64,000 bases of DNA, taken from positions 144,453,701 to 144,517,700 of the forward strand of contig NC_084827.1 of NCBI RefSeq assembly GCF_033115175.1, written 5' to 3'. The notes under the pieces were generated by a model, which was not told the origin of the DNA, did no database searches, and saw only the letters and a program-made list of their open reading frames with translations. Source of the stretch: Lepus europaeus. Taxonomy: Eukaryota; Chordata; Mammalia; Lagomorpha; Leporidae. This document shows positions 24,201-32,210 of the stretch, piece after piece. The first letter of the stretch is position 1; each line of letters starts with the position of its first letter. Position numbers and translations under genes: made by a program.

Positions 24201-25715
24201 GCGTGCCAGGCAGGAATCACAGTGGCCGACTCATCATGTCCATCTGCACTAACCTGCAGAGCAAAGGGTAGAGACTGAGGACCCATCCAGGGCCAAGTTC
24301 AAGTTCCCCGGCTGCCAGGAGATGCCCATCTCGGGAACTGGCTGCGCCAAGTGTAATGGGGATGAGTTTGAAGATGTGGTGACTGAGAAGCAGCTCATGG
24401 CAGGTGTCTGTGGGCTCAAACACACCCTCCGCTGTCCCCCGGGGAATACAGAGAGCCCTTCACGAGACAGGGTGCCCACCACACTGCACCTCCATGATCG
24501 TGGACCTGCCAGATCTTACTTCCTTTCCAACCAGCATAAAAATAAAATGTCTCTTAAGTGAGTTATACTACGAAGACATCATCTTGTGTTTTTGGTTTAT
24601 CATGTACAAAGACTGAAAACATTGGGGTATCCTGTTTGATAAATACAAATTTACTTCTCAGATAAATGTTAAGCCTACTGAAAATTTGTGTATTCCAGTT
24701 ATCCATCTGCAAGATTTCTCTTATTTAGAGGAAACACTGTTAAAGAAATGTGATAGTCTATCTAAATATAAATTCTATTTTATTTGGTGTGCTTAGCTTT
24801 TTTCTCTTTTTTCATACTGAATCTTTCTTCAGTTTCCAGTCCCCATTGTGGGTACCTGATTTTAAATATTTCATACTTTTGGGGATCTTTTTAAAATAAA
24901 AAGATGTCTTTTTATTTTAAAATAACTTTGTTAATTCAAAGTGAGTTTAGCTTTTTAAACAGCAAAAATTAACAGAAAGCAAAAACCTTAATTCTGAAAC
25001 TTTAACAAATCTCACATGGGAAAAAATGTGCTGATTTTATAAGCCAATCCTTTGTTTTACATGCCATTTTTTTAAAAAATAGGTAGGCTGTACAAATTTT
25101 CAAATAATCATGTATAAATATGACCCAGTTAGAGAGTGTTCTCTGCCCTCCATAAATTCTCTTCTCAGTTCCAGTTTGATAAGCATTTACTTCCCACTTA
25201 AACTCAAGAATGTCAGCTTCTGAGCTGGGTCCAGCCTACTCATGTTAGTAGGACTGCATGGGAAATATTACTGATGTCAAGGATGTACAAACGTAGAAGA
25301 TTAAACACAGAAAAACATTATCAAGTGAGTGTATTTTTCAGGATTTTAATGTGTTGATTCCCTAGATTTGCTGGCATATTTTTTTAAAACTGCTTCATTT
25401 CTTTTCAGCTAGAGCGAGTATTGTGCTGTTTAAGTTTCACCTTGGTTTATCAAAGACCTGGAAATTATTTTTTATGGATAGAAAAAATGATGAACAGCTT
25501 TTTAGAAAGGGAGAGAGCAAGCTTATTATACAAATTAAATCATTTTTGAGAACTAGATCCTTCCTTCGAAAAAGAAACTGTTTTGCTGCCAATTAGTTGT
25601 AGAGAGTAGTTGTAATTTTTTTTCTATTTTTAAACCATATTCCTTGTCTTTTTCCTTTCAGATTCCACGAACTGATTCTAAATGCTCTGAGCTGTGGTCC
25701 ATCCCCATTGCCTGA
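3020..25715 (+). CDS. AOX3: Aldehyde oxidase 3 (AOX3), last three coding exons; 5' part outside window
   Basis: Three exons (3020-3208, 18704-18871, 25662-25715) join in phase 0 to give the last 136 residues and stop of an aldehyde oxidase, equivalent to the end of the molybdenum-cofactor domain. Aldehyde oxidases are cytosolic homodimeric molybdo-flavoenzymes that oxidise aldehydes and N-heterocycles, with O2 as electron acceptor. The catalytic glutamate of the family is visible in GLGESG (GAG at 18713-18715). [32 protein letters not shown] and the terminal WSIPIA match what I know of rodent AOX3 better than AOX1 (SPQG, GVFLGCSVFFAI, WNVPV/I). Its position directly upstream of AOX4 also fits the rodent gene order. 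All splice sites are GT-AG and there is no stop or frameshift, so the gene looks functional at this end. The paralogue name is inference; membership in the AOX family is very secure. Confidence 0.88.
3209..6590 (+). other. AOX3 intron, no recognised element
   Basis: Unique-looking intronic DNA. No exon with AOX similarity, no recognisable repeat and no frame that looks coding. The longest frame (5642-6046) has no recognisable protein features. Confidence 0.6.
6608..6989 (-). mobile_element. Young C-type SINE with perfect 17-bp TSD
   Basis: Reverse copy between gatccattctatttttc at 6591-6607 and again at 6990-7006. Its CpGs (gccgccgcggtagcgcgctg) are mostly undecayed, which suggests recent insertion. 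Confidence 0.92.
6990..8011 (+). other. AOX3 intron, nothing recognised
   Basis: AT-rich intronic sequence. The stretch 7420-7640 (ttgacctctcagcaaattca) looks like an old dispersed repeat, but I cannot assign it. Confidence 0.4.
8012..8335 (-). mobile_element. C-type SINE
   Basis: Reverse copy with an aaagatttattttatttatt tail side, agagagggacagaccaagag and a diverged head. Confidence 0.75.
8671..8936 (+). mobile_element. C-type SINE with internal deletion
   Basis: Body gggggatggccccagttctt follows a shortened head. It ends aaataaataaataaaaatct. About 60 bases of the body are missing near 8738. Confidence 0.7.
9340..9775. mobile_element. Fossil DNA-transposon-like sequence
   Basis: acttacacaaacctagacgg and the region around 9590-9775 (tcgtgtactgtacctaaatg, gtaggtttgtttccacc, cttatgatcaccac) resemble an old mammalian non-autonomous DNA transposon. 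I do not assign a family, and the ends are not defined. Confidence 0.4.
10020..10340 (-). mobile_element. MaLR-type LTR fragment (THE1/MST/MLT1-like), left part
   Basis: tgctgctgtaagagaacacctgagactgggtaatt and the later catggcagaagg are landmarks of mammalian MaLR LTRs read on the reverse strand. The sequence is diverged, as expected for an old element. The right part is at about 16046-16135. Confidence 0.6.
10345..10773 (-). mobile_element. Older L1, 3' part (left of nested insertion)
   Basis: The plus strand reads the reverse of an old L1 3' end, with ggctgagtagtattccat and the downstream motif gtttccagttgcatcc. The sequence is interrupted by the younger element at 10788 and resumes at 15930 with ttatccagtcatc. 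Confidence 0.7.
10818..13920 (-). repeat. Long L1-linked 3' region
   Basis: About 3.1 kb separates ORF1 from the poly(A) tail. Only the last 300 bases are the L1 3' end as seen again at 41720-42248. The rest has no long frame except the retrovirus-like piece. The part at 13460-13920 is clearly similar to 61-437 and 1005-1060, so this is a dispersed repeat rather than unique captured DNA. Confidence 0.7.
11767..12145 (-). pseudogene. Decayed retroviral Gag nucleocapsid/protease-like fragment inside the L1-type 3' region
   Basis: On the minus strand a frame across about 12145-11834, continued in another frame to 11767, contains a Cys-x2-Cys-like zinc-knuckle remnant (QCGKPG) followed by [10 protein letters not shown] short stretch then resembles the start of a gammaretrovirus-type protease region. 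Frame changes and stops break it, so it is not functional. This looks like class I endogenous-retrovirus sequence carried by the retroelement. The match is by eye and the family is not assigned. Confidence 0.45.
13961..14998 (-). CDS. LINE-1 ORF1 protein, open reading frame
   Basis: An intact 345-codon frame starts at the ATG complementary to 14996-14998 ([12 protein letters not shown]). The frame is open for eight codons upstream, but that extension lacks an ATG. Residues about 43-160 form a long heptad coiled coil (trimerisation). Residues about 166-262 form an RRM-like domain with [10 protein letters not shown] and RHIVIKL strands. Residues about 267-332 form the basic C-terminal domain with [11 protein letters not shown] and [16 protein letters not shown]1p is the RNA-binding chaperone of the L1 ribonucleoprotein. 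A 345-residue length is normal for mammalian L1. The open frame suggests a fairly recent insertion. Confidence 0.9.
   Translation of the reverse strand: MPNNKRKNQANKNKEETMMPPNEKDTPIQDYEDDEIEEMQEADLKKLIRTLRSSQKQILELQKSFMDKIENLSCESEILRRNQNEMKQLVEQKTLIVTRNHNELKSSIDQMTNTLESLKNRMGEAEERISDLEDREQERKQANQRKEEEIRNLKNIVGNLQDTIKKPNIRVLGVPEGMERKKGLEGIFSEILAENFPGLEKDRGILVQEAYRTPNKHDQKRSSPRHIVIKLTTVKHKEKILKGAREKRQITLRGSPIRLTADFSSETLQARREWRDIAQVLREKNCQPRILYPAKLSFVNEGEIKTFHSKQKLKEFVATHPALQKMLKDVLHTETQKHGHQYERR
14999..15915 (-). promoter_or_regulatory. L1 5'UTR (internal promoter region)
   Basis: This segment precedes the L1 ORF1 on the minus strand. Its extreme 5' end carries the aagatggc core, a YY1-type site that positions initiation in other mammalian L1s, and is richer in CpG than the surroundings. 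No long frame is present. Promoter activity is inferred from position and family knowledge. Confidence 0.6.
15916..16045 (-). mobile_element. Older L1, continuation right of nested insertion
   Basis: ttatccagtcatcagttgat and the following gggctgattccatctctta continue the L1 sequence left off at 10787, after the duplicated 14 bp. It ends near a short tandem of tgtatgtacag units (about 16000-16040). Confidence 0.65.
16046..16135 (-). mobile_element. MaLR-type LTR fragment, right part
   Basis: cacatgaactttggggaacatgttcaaaccatagca is the terminal part of a MaLR LTR on the reverse strand. It completes the fragment at 10020-10340, which shows that the L1 elements sit inside the LTR. Confidence 0.55.
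16200..16390 (+). mobile_element. MIR element
   Basis: tctgccatttactagttgca, aaagttatctaactgctcc and gtgaggatttaaggatataa fit the MIR core in forward orientation. Confidence 0.7.
16391..18703 (+). other. AOX3 intron near second-last exon, nothing recognised
   Basis: Mixed-composition DNA. The long frame at 17980-18525 is proline- and serine-rich without known motifs and is most likely chance in GC-rich sequence. Ends in the polypyrimidine acceptor at 18671-18703. Confidence 0.5.
18403..18422 (+). repeat. Poly-G run
   Basis: Thirteen G, one A, then more G. Such runs are mutable and often misread. Located 280 bp before an AOX3 exon. Confidence 0.9.
18704..18871 (+). CDS. AOX3: AOX3 second-last coding exon with catalytic Glu
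   Basis: This 168-nt exon encodes 56 residues, [12 protein letters not shown] to CVDQFTDL, between the acceptor tttacccccag and the donor gtagga, phase 0 at both ends. GLGESG carries the active-site glutamate that acts as general base at the molybdenum centre in this enzyme family. The residues that separate AOX3 from AOX1 are clear here (MFLGSS rather than VFLGCS). Confidence 0.94.
19385..19600 (+). mobile_element. MIR element, diverged
   Basis: tgtgccactgtccggtcatc, ctgtgcctcagctgccatgt and aagcggcacgtagtgacagt follow the MIR consensus order. Confidence 0.5.
20020..21360 (+). repeat. Ancient dispersed repeat, split by a SINE
   Basis: gatcccagctcatggagctt, gaggtgacatcctgctaacg, tttattctgtggatccgg and aggcagttaatacaagatcg follow the order of an old mammalian interspersed repeat that I recognise but do not name. 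Similar segments occur at 31690-32210 and 61640-62110. Confidence 0.45.
20367..20690 (-). mobile_element. C-type SINE with perfect 13-bp TSD
   Basis: Reverse copy flanked by ccccagacctttt at 20354-20366 and 20691-20703. It lies inside an older dispersed repeat. Confidence 0.92.
21361..22799 (+). other. AOX3 last intron, GC-richer part
   Basis: Several overlapping frames exist on both strands but none shows a known domain, and frames on opposite strands mirror each other, as in non-coding GC-rich DNA. Nothing recognised. Confidence 0.5.
22800..23105 (+). mobile_element. Old C-type SINE
   Basis: Diverged head gagccggcatttgatacagc, body gtggtggctcaaggatttgg and a tail aagtaaacaagtaaaaattt. Confidence 0.65.
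23951..24020 (+). repeat. (TGTGG)n tandem repeat
   Basis: Fourteen 5-bp units, all TGTGG except one TATGG, over 70 bp. The high purity suggests length variation. Located in the last AOX3 intron. Confidence 0.97.
24172..24555 (+). pseudogene. RPL10P: RPL10 processed pseudogene (3' half)
   Basis: Intronless sequence similar to the C-terminal half of ribosomal protein L10. aaagcccagggcgtgccagg corresponds to [21 protein letters not shown] corresponds to VIMSIRTKLQNK. After a frameshift, AKFKFPG and [13 protein letters not shown] correspond to AKFKFPG and DEFEDMVAEKRLI. A premature TAG follows SKG and at least one frame change is present. A late AATAAA-like site (about 24540) resembles the parent 3'UTR. 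It lies in the last AOX3 intron, same strand. There is no poly(A) tail, so it is old. No function is inferred. Confidence 0.8.
24556..25661 (+). other. AOX3 last intron, AT-rich end
   Basis: Strongly AT-rich with no frames or clear repeat. Ends at the acceptor tttttcctttcag of the last exon. Confidence 0.6.
25662..25715 (+). CDS. AOX3: AOX3 last coding exon and stop
   Basis: After the acceptor tttttcctttcag, 17 codons read [17 protein letters not shown] and end at TGA (25713-25715). Aldehyde oxidases end IPRD(D/E)P...W(S/N)(I/V)P(I/V). The core IPR and WSIPIA fit AOX3, while the middle (TDSKCSEL) differs from the rodent sequence I recall. Phase 0 matches the upstream donor. Confidence 0.9.
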   Translation: MPRTDSKCSELWSIPIA

Positions 25716-26406
25716 AGTTTGGTGTTCAAGAAGAAAGGTTGATTTTCTGATGGATTTAAGGACTCTACCGGTCACTAGTATAAACTTCTATATTTAAAAT
25801 ATATAGAAAATTAGGGACAATTCTTTAATTTTAATTTTTACAAAATATCTTGAAATCTCAATTATATGTATAGGAAATTACATTTCTGAAGTCTCAACAA
25901 AATATGTTTATCTCAATGTAGTCATTACAGAATCTTTCAATAATATATAGTACCTCCCTGCTGATCATGTAAGGAAAATGAAGGCCTTGACCATATCGTT
26001 CCTATTCTGAGAAAAAAAAAAAATGAGAGAACAGAAAAGATTTTTTTGATTGTTTGCTAGTAGTTTGTGAAGCTTCTTATTTAAGACACTGTGTCTAAAA
26101 ATTACTTTCATTCAGCTTTTATCATTAGTCTGCATCACACAGCAGGGTATAACAACAAATGATAGTCCCTGCTGACTATGAAGCAAATATTCACTTACTT
26201 TGTTAATCTACAGATTTGTTGACAGTTCATTGACTTTCAAAATTTTCCACTTATCAAGGAACCATCAATGCTCTCAACAAATTATCACTTCCTATGTCAC
26301 CTCCTAAGATGATTTATAGGAGGGGAATTTAAGGAAACTGGAAATAATTCCATGAAACTCTTGGCATATTTGCCAGCATGACATCAACAAGGAAAGATTT
26401 AGCCTA
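25716..26406 (+). other. Probable AOX3 3'UTR and downstream AT-rich DNA
   Basis: AT-rich sequence follows the AOX3 stop. I find no canonical AATAAA before the SINE tail near 26740. Near variants such as AGTATAAAC (about 25778) and AATAATATATA (about 25940) occur, so the cleavage site cannot be fixed from sequence alone. No other gene is visible. Confidence 0.4.
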
Positions 26407-26762
26407 GGCCGGTGCCATGGCTCAACAGCCTAATCCTCCGCCCAGTGGCACCGGCACGCTGGGTTCTAGTCCCGGTCAGGGCACCGGATTCTGTCCCAGT
26501 TGCCCCTCTTCCAGGCCAGCTCTCTGCTATGGCCCAGGAATGCAGTGGAGGATGGCCCAAGTGCTTGGGCCCTGTACCCCATGGGAGACCAGGAGAAGCA
26601 CCTGGCTCCTGCCTTCGGATCAGCGCGGTGCGCCGGCCGCAGCGCGCTGGCCTCAGCGGCCATTGGAGGATAAACCAACGGCAAAGGAAGACCTTTCTCT
26701 CTGTCTCTCTCTCTCTCGCTGTCCACTCTGCCTGTCCAAAATAAATAAATAAATAAATAAAT
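26407..26762 (+). mobile_element. C-type SINE with perfect 14-bp TSD
   Basis: Starts ggccggtgccatggctcaac and ends in (AAAT)n. aaagatttagccta occurs at 26393-26406 and 26763-26776. Confidence 0.92.
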
Positions 26763-26855
26763 AAAGATTTAGCCTAATTCTGTTCATTGAATTTTCCCTT
26801 CTATGTCTGTGCTCAACATGAAAATTGGTTATATTTTATTGCTCAAAATAACTTG

Positions 26856-27205
26856 AGGTGGTCAGCACTGTGGCATAGTAGGTAAAGCCACCGCCTGCAG
26901 CGCCAGCATCCCATATGGCTGCCGGTTCCAGTCCTGGCTGCTCCACTTCCTATCTGGCTCTCTGCTGTGGCCTGGGAAAACAATAGAAGATGGCCCAAGT
27001 CGTTGGGCCCCTGCACCCACATGAAAGACCCGGCTTCAGATTGCCACAGCTTTGACCATTGCAGCCATCTGGGGAGTGAACCAGTGGATGGAAGACTTCT
27101 CTCTTTCTCTCTCTCTCTCTTTATCTGCCTCTGCCTCTGCCTCTCTGTAACTCTGCCTTTCAAATAAATAAATAAATCTGTAAAAAATAAATAAATAAAA
27201 AATAA
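26856..27205 (+). mobile_element. C-type SINE
   Basis: Head ggtcagcactgtggcatagt, (CT)n around 27100-27125 and two AAATAAAT blocks in the tail. It lies 80 bp after another SINE in the same orientation. Confidence 0.85.
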
Positions 27206-28287
27206 ACCTGTGTTAAGATGAGAATGGCCAAATCACTGCTATTAATATACCTCCTAGAGTAACTTCAGTTGGTATAAACATTCGGTATTTTTCATATCTA
27301 AAGCATATTCGAACATTGTCTAGTCTGGAGTCCTCTAACATATATGTTCCAATAGTGAACAGCACACACTAGCAGACTTCTTTTTGTCCGGTTTTTATAT
27401 ATACAGATTGCTTTATTGCTTGGGATTTCCAACAGGCTGAACTTGCCCACGGTGCCACCACAAGTCCACCTGACTCAATAAGTCTTCGGATTCCACTCGT
27501 TCCCTCTCACTTTTTCTCTCGGGGTGTCCTTGCATTGCGTTCCCACCATCTGTGGTGCAGGAGCAGCTTACATGTGGGTCAAATGAAAGGCATAAAGCGG
27601 CCCGGCTGAGCAGGAGTAGGAAACCAGGGCACTTGCATAGGACACAGATTCTCAGTCGTTTCTTGGGGGAACTAGAGCAATGAAAACACCAACACAATAG
27701 CAATATTTGTGCCACTTTCCAGTGTGCACAAGCATTCTCACATCATCCGACCCCTTGAGCTCATGGCGGCTGCAAGCTTGCCTCCCTGTACTGAATCCTT
27801 CTTTGTAAACTCGATCACATCATTACCTTCGGTTGTCAGTTTCTTGAGGCTGGGACTGTGTCTTGCATTTCATGAACAAACACACAGGCATAAACCACAC
27901 AGAAATAGGCATTCTGAAACTAACTGTACAATGGTCCAGGGCTTCAAGTAGAAGAATTGCTGGATGTGATGATGAATGAGATAGTAAGGTTGTGAGGAAA
28001 CCAGTGACCCCAGCAGACAGGACTGTAGGACAGTCCCCAGGGGATGGGGCCTGGACCCAGGAAGACTGTCGGACTCCTCCTAGGGAGGATTAATCCCGCC
28101 CAGAGCCCCCACACCCTGAACATGAATTTTCAGTGGCTAAATTGCTTTTCATGCTATTTATAGATTATATTCAATAATTTTTTCATTGATGTATATTTGT
28201 CCTATTAAAAACTTTTGGTATTATAATTTATAGACAGTCCAGATGTACAGGCATAAGGTTGAACATAATGGTTATATCCTAATTCTT

Positions 28288-28611
28288 TTTTTTAAAAAAA
28301 GATTTTATTTTGTTTTTTATTTGAAAGGCTGGGTTAAGGGAAGTGGGGAGAGCTTCCATCCACTGGTTCACCACCGAAATGGCCACAACAGCCAGGACTG
28401 GGCCAGGCCAAAGCCAGGAGCCAGGAGCTTCTTCTGGGGCTCCCACAAGGGTGCGGGAGTCCAGGGACTTGGGCCATCTTCCACTGCTTTCCTTAGGCAC
28501 ATTAGCAGGGAGCTGGATTGGAAGTGAAGCAGTCAGGACTCAAACCAGTGCCCATATGGGATGCCAACACTGCAGGCAGTAGCTTCACTCACTAAACCAC
28601 AACCAGGCCCC
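28288..28611 (-). mobile_element. C-type SINE with perfect 15-bp TSD
   Basis: Reverse copy with tatatcctaattctt at 28273-28287 and 28612-28626. Confidence 0.9.
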
Positions 28612-28684
28612 TATATCCTAATTCTTGTTCCTAACTCTGTTTATTTGAATTTTCCTCTTTTTTCCCTGAATCAGACTTGTTAAA

Positions 28685-29025
28685 ATATTTTTTCTACATA
28701 CAAGAGGCAGAGAGAGAGAGCGCGCGTGAGCGCAAGTGAGCGAGAGAGTGAGAGAGCTCCATCTGTTCACCCCCTAATCCCACAATGGAACAACGGCCAG
28801 AACTGGGCAGGCACAGCTGGGAGCTGGGAACTCAATCCGGGTCTCTCACATGGGAGGCAGGGACTCAACAACTTGAGCCATCACCTGCAGCCTCCTGGGA
28901 TCTACACTGGCAGGAAACTGGAAGCTGGAGCTGGAGCTGGGAGCTGAACCCACACACTCTGCCATGGAAGACAGGGAGGGGCTTCAACTGGCGTCTTAAT
29001 CCTGGACAAAACACCTGCCCTAATA
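28685..29025 (-). mobile_element. Old C-type SINE
   Basis: Reverse copy, strongly diverged. gaggcagagagagagagcgc and gggtctctcacatgggaggc identify it. Confidence 0.6.
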
Positions 29026-30217
29026 TTTTTATTATTACATTGCTCAAGAAAAAAATGTGGTCTTATTTATCAATTCTACACTTTTTCTATTTTCTAAATA
29101 CCTTTATTCTGTTATTACCTTTGTTATATACCTGTTCCTAATTTCTCTTGATTAATTTTTTCCCAACTTTTTGGGGTTGAAAGTTTAGTTCTCCTATTTG
29201 AAGTCTTTCTGGTTTAATGAAAATATTTAAAACTATGAAATTTCTCCCTTGAATATAGCTTTGCTTGCAGTGCATGGATTTTCATATCTTTCCACTGTCA
29301 TTTTTTCTATAGCCTGAATTTTCTATTTGTATTTCTTCTTTAAGTCTGGGTTTCTAAACTTTTAAAAGTTACCTGTGATTCTGTGTCTTCTGTTTGCCTT
29401 CTAATCGTTCATTTCCAGTTAGAGTGCATTGCAATCACAAATGATTGTTTTAACAGGAAAACAAGGAAAAATGAAAGCAACCAGGCAAGCTAAAAAAAGA
29501 CATGAGCATGAGAGAACAAAACAAAACAAAACAAAACAAAAACAAAAACCAAAAAACCAAGAACAAGGCACAGATGAAAAGAGGAAGCAGAAAGACCCGT
29601 GTGGCTGGCTGGAGCAGATGGTTGAGTTTGTCAGTGATGGGCTTTGGGCTTGGCAGCAGGTTTGGGTGGTTGAATAAGGCACATGCTGCAGCCAGAGTGA
29701 GGAGAGCAGAATGATACAGGGAGGGAGGGGAGCAACGGCAAGCGGAGAAAATTAGCATAGACGCTGATCCTTGGAGGAAGCACAGCTGCTCCTGGGTTGC
29801 CATGGCGGAGAAATGCCTGGCGTGGTCCCCCTGATGGTTCTCGTGTTGGACTTTAGGCTGCATCACCTTTTTCCCGTGCCGTGCTTTCATGTGTTAACTT
29901 CTTAGGTGAATTCAATCTTCTGTTCAGCTGGGGGAATGGATTTCAAGCCAGGAACCCAGTCAGGAACTCAGCCCGCTTACATGATGTTCCTCACACAGCG
30001 GTCATCTTTGAGTTCCTGTTCTGAGCAGCACTGGGCATGTGATGGTTACCGAGAATCACCGGCTTCTCGGCGTCTGATTTGTCGTCCACGTGTGTGCTCA
30101 TTCCCCTCTCGCTGAGCAGAAGGCAGCCGCTCCCCCTTCAGAAGGAGAGCGTGACCAAGGTGGCAGTCCGTCCCAGCCAGAAGAAAACCCCATCCGTCCA
30201 CCGTCTACCTGCAACTG

Positions 30218-30258
30218 CCACACTCACACTCACACTCACACACACACTCACACTCACA
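30218..30258 (+). repeat. (ACACTC)n tandem repeat
   Basis: About 40 bases of cactca/caca units in intergenic DNA. Confidence 0.85.
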
Positions 30259-30474
30259 GGGGAGCAGCGAAGCGGGCAGGTTCCCTGAGCCTCTTACTAG
30301 CCAGCTCTTTCAATAGGAGACTTTAATTCGTGAAACTACCCAGAAATTTTGTGGGATTCACAAATCTTCCAGGAGGTGCTGGTCGAGAGCGGCTGCCAAG
30401 GAACACACTGAAGCCAGGCTGTCTAGCTGTGAACCCTGTGCCCAGTATGGCCTGCAGCGCTGCATCCCTCAGCT

Positions 30475-30600
30475 TTTCTGCTCTACAAATGGGGCTTAGC
30501 ATAGTACCTACCGAGGAGTCCATTTGGAGGATTAAATGAGCCAATGCTTAGGACAGCGCCTAGCACGTAGGATGCAGGCAATTAAAAAACTCTCGGTATT
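30475..30600 (+). mobile_element. MIR element, 3' half
   Basis: ctacaaatggggcttagcat, gtacctaccgagg, gaggattaaatgagccaatg and cagcgcctagcacgtagg match the MIR 3' half. Confidence 0.7.
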
Positions 30601-31689
30601 GTTATTCTGGAATGCCTGTGTCCTCATCAATGCACAGTGACGGATAATGCCGGCCCTACAGAGAACACGGACACGGGATGTCCGTTAGAGCAGCAGCAGC
30701 ATAGACTCCTTTGCACTAAAGAATAAAACAGCCATCCAGACATTTGTGAAGCACATTGGAGAGAAGCCAAGACTTCAGTAGCAATAAATTGGTAGGGATT
30801 TCATAAAGATTTTTCTCTTGACTTGTGCATGAGCAGAGGCTAAGATCTGTCTGTAGGGAGCACTAGGAACCCTGAATTCATTTCAGGGAGTCATGTTAAC
30901 CTGGACCACCCAGAGAGGCGGTCCAGAGGCACACAGGCTGTTCTTCCAGCCACACTGTTTAGATTTATAATCAGTTTCTTAGAGAAGAAGAACAGGATGT
31001 TACTGAAAACTCTGTCCCTGGCCTTGGTGCCGAATCTAAATAACAAGGATTGAGGGTAAGGGAAAAAGAAAGTTTAACCTAGAGACAGATGAGGATAACA
31101 GCAGATAATCTCAAGAGTGGCTGTCCTACTTAGTGAGGATGCGCTGGGGCTGGGATGCAGAGAAGGGGGCGGGCTTCACAGGGGATACGGGAGAAACAGC
31201 ACATCTTTGGGGTAGCTGGGCTAAAGGCCCCCGTGGCTCGGCCAGGCACCAAACGCTGGCCACAGCATTGCAGCTCAGTCCTTGAGGAGGTCTGCAGGTG
31301 GAGGGAGCACCCCTCTCTGTGACCTCTGTGACTGGGCTGCTCTGTTCTGGCTGCCTGAAAGAGAAGTCCAGATAAGAGTTAAAGCATCCCCACAGCACAG
31401 ACGAAAGGGGAAACCAGCGATTTAGCCTTGAGCAGAACATAGCACGGTGCTTTGAAATGGCAGCCTGAAAAAACCTCATTTGGCCAGAATTAGTGAGAGC
31501 ACAGCTGTGCACAGTGGGAATCTGCCTCTTTGCATTTGGTTACAGCAAGAACCAACTCCCGTAGCAGTATGTCACCTTGTACCCAGTTACGTATTTGGCA
31601 CACGAAGGGGTAGCAAAACACTCCGATGTCTTCCATGTAAGGACATCATTACAGTGTGGACTCCGTCGCTCTTGTTTAAAGCTCTTTTT

Positions 31690-32210
31690 GTCTAAAATGT
31701 GTAAGGTCCTAAGTGAGGTAGGTATTATTCTGGACACTGGAGACACATAGAGAGCCAGGGATACAGGCCTTGCCCCCATCCACTTCCCAGCAAGCTGATA
31801 GGAGAGACAGACATCACCCAAATGTCATTGCAACCTCGGCTAAATGCCAGGAAGAAAAGCAAGGGGGTCAGTGAAGATACTATCAGGGAAGTGTTTGATT
31901 GGGGGGTTACAGACGCCTTCCTTGAAGAAGCGACAGCAATGCCATGCCCTGGAGGCTAAGGTGGCACTGACCGGAGGTGGAGCTGCAGAGACGGTGCTGG
32001 CCAAGGAATAGGGGACTTGAAGGTGTGGCGGCCCAGGAACTGGGAAGGCCTGGACTGGGAGCATGTTCAGATGGATGGAGAACCTGCAGGGGGCAAGACT
32101 GGGCCCCAAGACCACGTGGGCCATGGTGGCATCTCTATTTTCTCCTAAACACATGCAGATCATGGAAGAGATTTGGGCACAAGAGTGAGATACTCCAGTC
32201 CTGTTTTTTC
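31690..32210 (+). repeat. Ancient dispersed repeat, second copy
   Basis: attctggacactggagacac, caggccttgcccccatccac and ccatggtggcatctctattt match the same repeat type as 20020-21360. Confidence 0.4.

Larger units (their letters stand above)
29026..31689. other. Intergenic DNA between AOX3 and AOX4
   Basis: Contains an (AAAAC)n-like stretch at 29517-29555, a tandem repeat at 30218 and a MIR at 30475. No gene is recognised on either strand. Confidence 0.5.

Noticed and set aside
26407..26480. tRNA-like sequence at the heads of SINEs
   Set aside because: These are the tRNA-derived promoters of the SINEs, not functional tRNA genes; cloverleaf pairing is decayed.
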